This document shows positions 4,512 to 5,909 of a stretch of DNA of 5,909 nucleotides, piece by piece. Each line of letters starts with the position of its first letter. The first letter of the stretch is position 1. The DNA is taken from assembly GCA_017555465.1 (NCBI GenBank), contig JAFZGH010000080.1, forward strand, positions 1 through 5,909, read 5' to 3'. Both the position numbers and the translations under genes were made by a program. The notes beneath the pieces were generated by a model that saw only the letters and a program-made list of their open reading frames with translations, did not search any database and had not been told where the DNA came from. The DNA comes from Akkermansia sp. Its GTDB lineage: Bacteria > Verrucomicrobiota > Verrucomicrobiia > Verrucomicrobiales > Akkermansiaceae.

Positions 4512-5909
4512 ATGTTCCAGTTCCTGCAGAGCATCATTCACACCCCGGCGTTCTACTTTATCGTAGGCATTCTGCTCATCGTCCTGTTTTTCTGGTATCT
4601 GGCCGCAGAAGAGGATAAAGTAAAGCGCAATGCCGGCACATTCTTCATCATCGGTCTGTGCTCATTCTCCCTGCTGTCGCTGTTCCTCAACGGCATGCAC
4701 TATGGTATCGATATCCGCGGCGGCGTAGAGCTCACCCTGGAGGTGCAGCCCAAGCTCAACGACCAGGGCGAAATGACCCCGCCCAGCCCGGAGGACATGC
4801 AGCAGGCCTGCGATATCCTCAATGAACGCCTGAACGCCACCGGTACGAGCGAAGTGCAGATCCTGCACTCCGGCAACAAGATTCTCATTCAGATTCCCCA
4901 GCAGGACAGCGACCCGGAGAAGAACGCCGAAAAGCTGGATGCCATGGTCAAGATGCTCACCAAGATGGCCAAGCTGGAACTTCTGGCCGTGTACCCGGAA
5001 TCCGAGCGCGTAATTGCCGATGCCGAGACATACGAACTCATTGCCGCCTACGAGCAGCGCCTGGAGGCCTACAACGCTGAGGTGGCCGCAGGCAACACCA
5101 AGGCCCGCAAGCCCGCCCTGCCCCGCATCCCCGGCAAATTCGGCCTGAATGACTACATGATTCTGCCCTATCCCCACATCAACGAGGAAACCGGCCTGCC
5201 CGAGGTGGACAAGCACGGCCGCGCCATCGTGGAATACATGGTGCTGCAGAAGCCCTACGCCGCCATGCAGAAGGACATGTACATCACCGGCAAGGAAGTT
5301 TCCCGCGCCCAGCCGGACTATGTGCGCAAGGGTTATGTGGACGTAGTGCTCAACCGCACCGGTGCCGACCGCATGGGCCGCCTCACCGGCAGCATGCAGA
5401 TTGGCCGCGACCGCCTGGCCGTGGTGCTCAACAACCAGATCAAGTGCGCCCCGGTGGTGCAGGCTGTACTGCATAAGGATTTCAACATCAGCGGCCTGAA
5501 CGGCAAGGGCGAACCCGAGGACATCTCCAAGGCTCTGGCCAATCCGCTTTCCAGCGACCTGAAGGTGGAAGGCCGCAAGGACGTATCCGCCCAGCTGGGC
5601 CAGAGCGCCCTGGAACAGAGCGGCATCGCCGGTGCGGTGGGTCTGCTCGGCATCTTTGCCTTCTGCTACTGGTACTACCGCAGCGCCGGCATGGTAGCCA
5701 TGGTGGGCCTCACCTTCAACGCCATTGCCCTGCTGGGGCTCATGAGCCTCTTCGGCTTCGTGCTCACCCTGCCGGGTATTGCCGGTATCGTGCTGACCAT
5801 GGGTGTGGCCGTGGACGCCAACGTGCTCATTTACGAACGCATGCGAGAGGAACGCCGCTCCGGCCGTCCCTTCCTGGTATGCCTGCGCCAGGCCTACGAA
5901 AAAGCCTTC
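4512..5909 (+). CDS. secD: Protein translocase subunit SecD (partial, 3' end outside window)
   Basis: SecD works with SecF beside the SecYEG channel and uses the proton gradient to pull proteins out on the periplasmic side. The frame runs open from ATG 4512 to the window end (466 codons). Visible parts are two N-terminal hydrophobic helices (about 12-31 and 42-60), the D1 motif GIDIRGGVELTLEV (65-78), and a P1 periplasmic domain to about 355. SAQLGQSALEQSGIAGA (359-375) then leads into the membrane core, with helices at about 372-389, 393-413 and 415-440. The signature GVAVDANVLIYERMREE (431-447) includes D435, equivalent to the proton-relay Asp. Typical SecD has one helix before P1. Here the first helix has no preceding charge and is followed by KVKR, suggesting the N-terminus lies outside. 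There is no Shine-Dalgarno sequence. Whether SecF is fused or separate lies beyond the window. Identification is very secure. Confidence 0.97.
   Translation, partial: MFQFLQSIIHTPAFYFIVGILLIVLFFWYLAAEEDKVKRNAGTFFIIGLCSFSLLSLFLNGMHYGIDIRGGVELTLEVQPKLNDQGEMTPPSPEDMQQACDILNERLNATGTSEVQILHSGNKILIQIPQQDSDPEKNAEKLDAMVKMLTKMAKLELLAVYPESERVIADAETYELIAAYEQRLEAYNAEVAAGNTKARKPALPRIPGKFGLNDYMILPYPHINEETGLPEVDKHGRAIVEYMVLQKPYAAMQKDMYITGKEVSRAQPDYVRKGYVDVVLNRTGADRMGRLTGSMQIGRDRLAVVLNNQIKCAPVVQAVLHKDFNISGLNGKGEPEDISKALANPLSSDLKVEGRKDVSAQLGQSALEQSGIAGAVGLLGIFAFCYWYYRSAGMVAMVGLTFNAIALLGLMSLFGFVLTLPGIAGIVLTMGVAVDANVLIYERMREERRSGRPFLVCLRQAYEKAF

Noticed and set aside
4662..5474. A 270-codon minus-strand frame inside secD
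   Set aside because: It is antisense to clear SecD sequence and its His/Leu/Gly-rich product has no domain.
1..5909. tRNA, rRNA, CRISPR array, insertion sequence or transposase
   Set aside because: No cloverleaf-like block, spaced repeat series, terminal repeat pair or transposase sequence was seen by eye on either strand.

Overview
The window is high-GC bacterial chromosome with dense coding. It holds five protein-coding features: a large M16 metallopeptidase (+), a very small ribbon-helix-helix (RHH) protein (+), a phage virion-core-like protein (-), a SecD-derived protein without a membrane core (-), and the first 466 codons of SecD (+, cut by the window end). The genes have few Shine-Dalgarno sequences, and SecD has an unusual N-terminus. 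Together these would fit a Verrucomicrobiota or other PVC-group bacterium such as an Akkermansia relative. That taxonomic guess is inference; no RNA or phylogenetic marker is present to prove it.

Layout: 1-184 is a lower-GC upstream region with no convincing gene. 185-2704 is a double M16 peptidase with an intact zinc site in the first half and a degenerate one in the second. Just after its stop lies a perfect 12-bp hairpin (2749-2777) that runs into the start of a roughly 50-residue RHH protein (2768-2932). That gene converges on, and overlaps by 32 bp, a minus-strand gene (2901-3392) resembling T7 gp14-type internal virion proteins; no other phage gene is visible. Next on the minus strand is a 305-residue protein (3466-4383) that aligns collinearly with the periplasmic P1 region of the neighbouring SecD and stops where the SecD transmembrane core would begin. 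A 128-bp divergent intergenic region separates it from secD (4512 onward).

The most notable feature is the divergent pair of SecD and a stand-alone SecD P1 paralogue. The paralogue keeps the P1 fold pattern, including an internal insert shared with the neighbouring SecD, but has lost the classical D1 motif and the proton-conducting membrane domain. It is therefore likely a lineage-specific duplicate that may act in, or compete in, the late periplasmic stage of Sec export. The M16 peptidase, RHH protein and phage-like protein have no demonstrable functional link to it. The small interval 2749-3392 looks like an accessory insertion or phage remnant between housekeeping genes.
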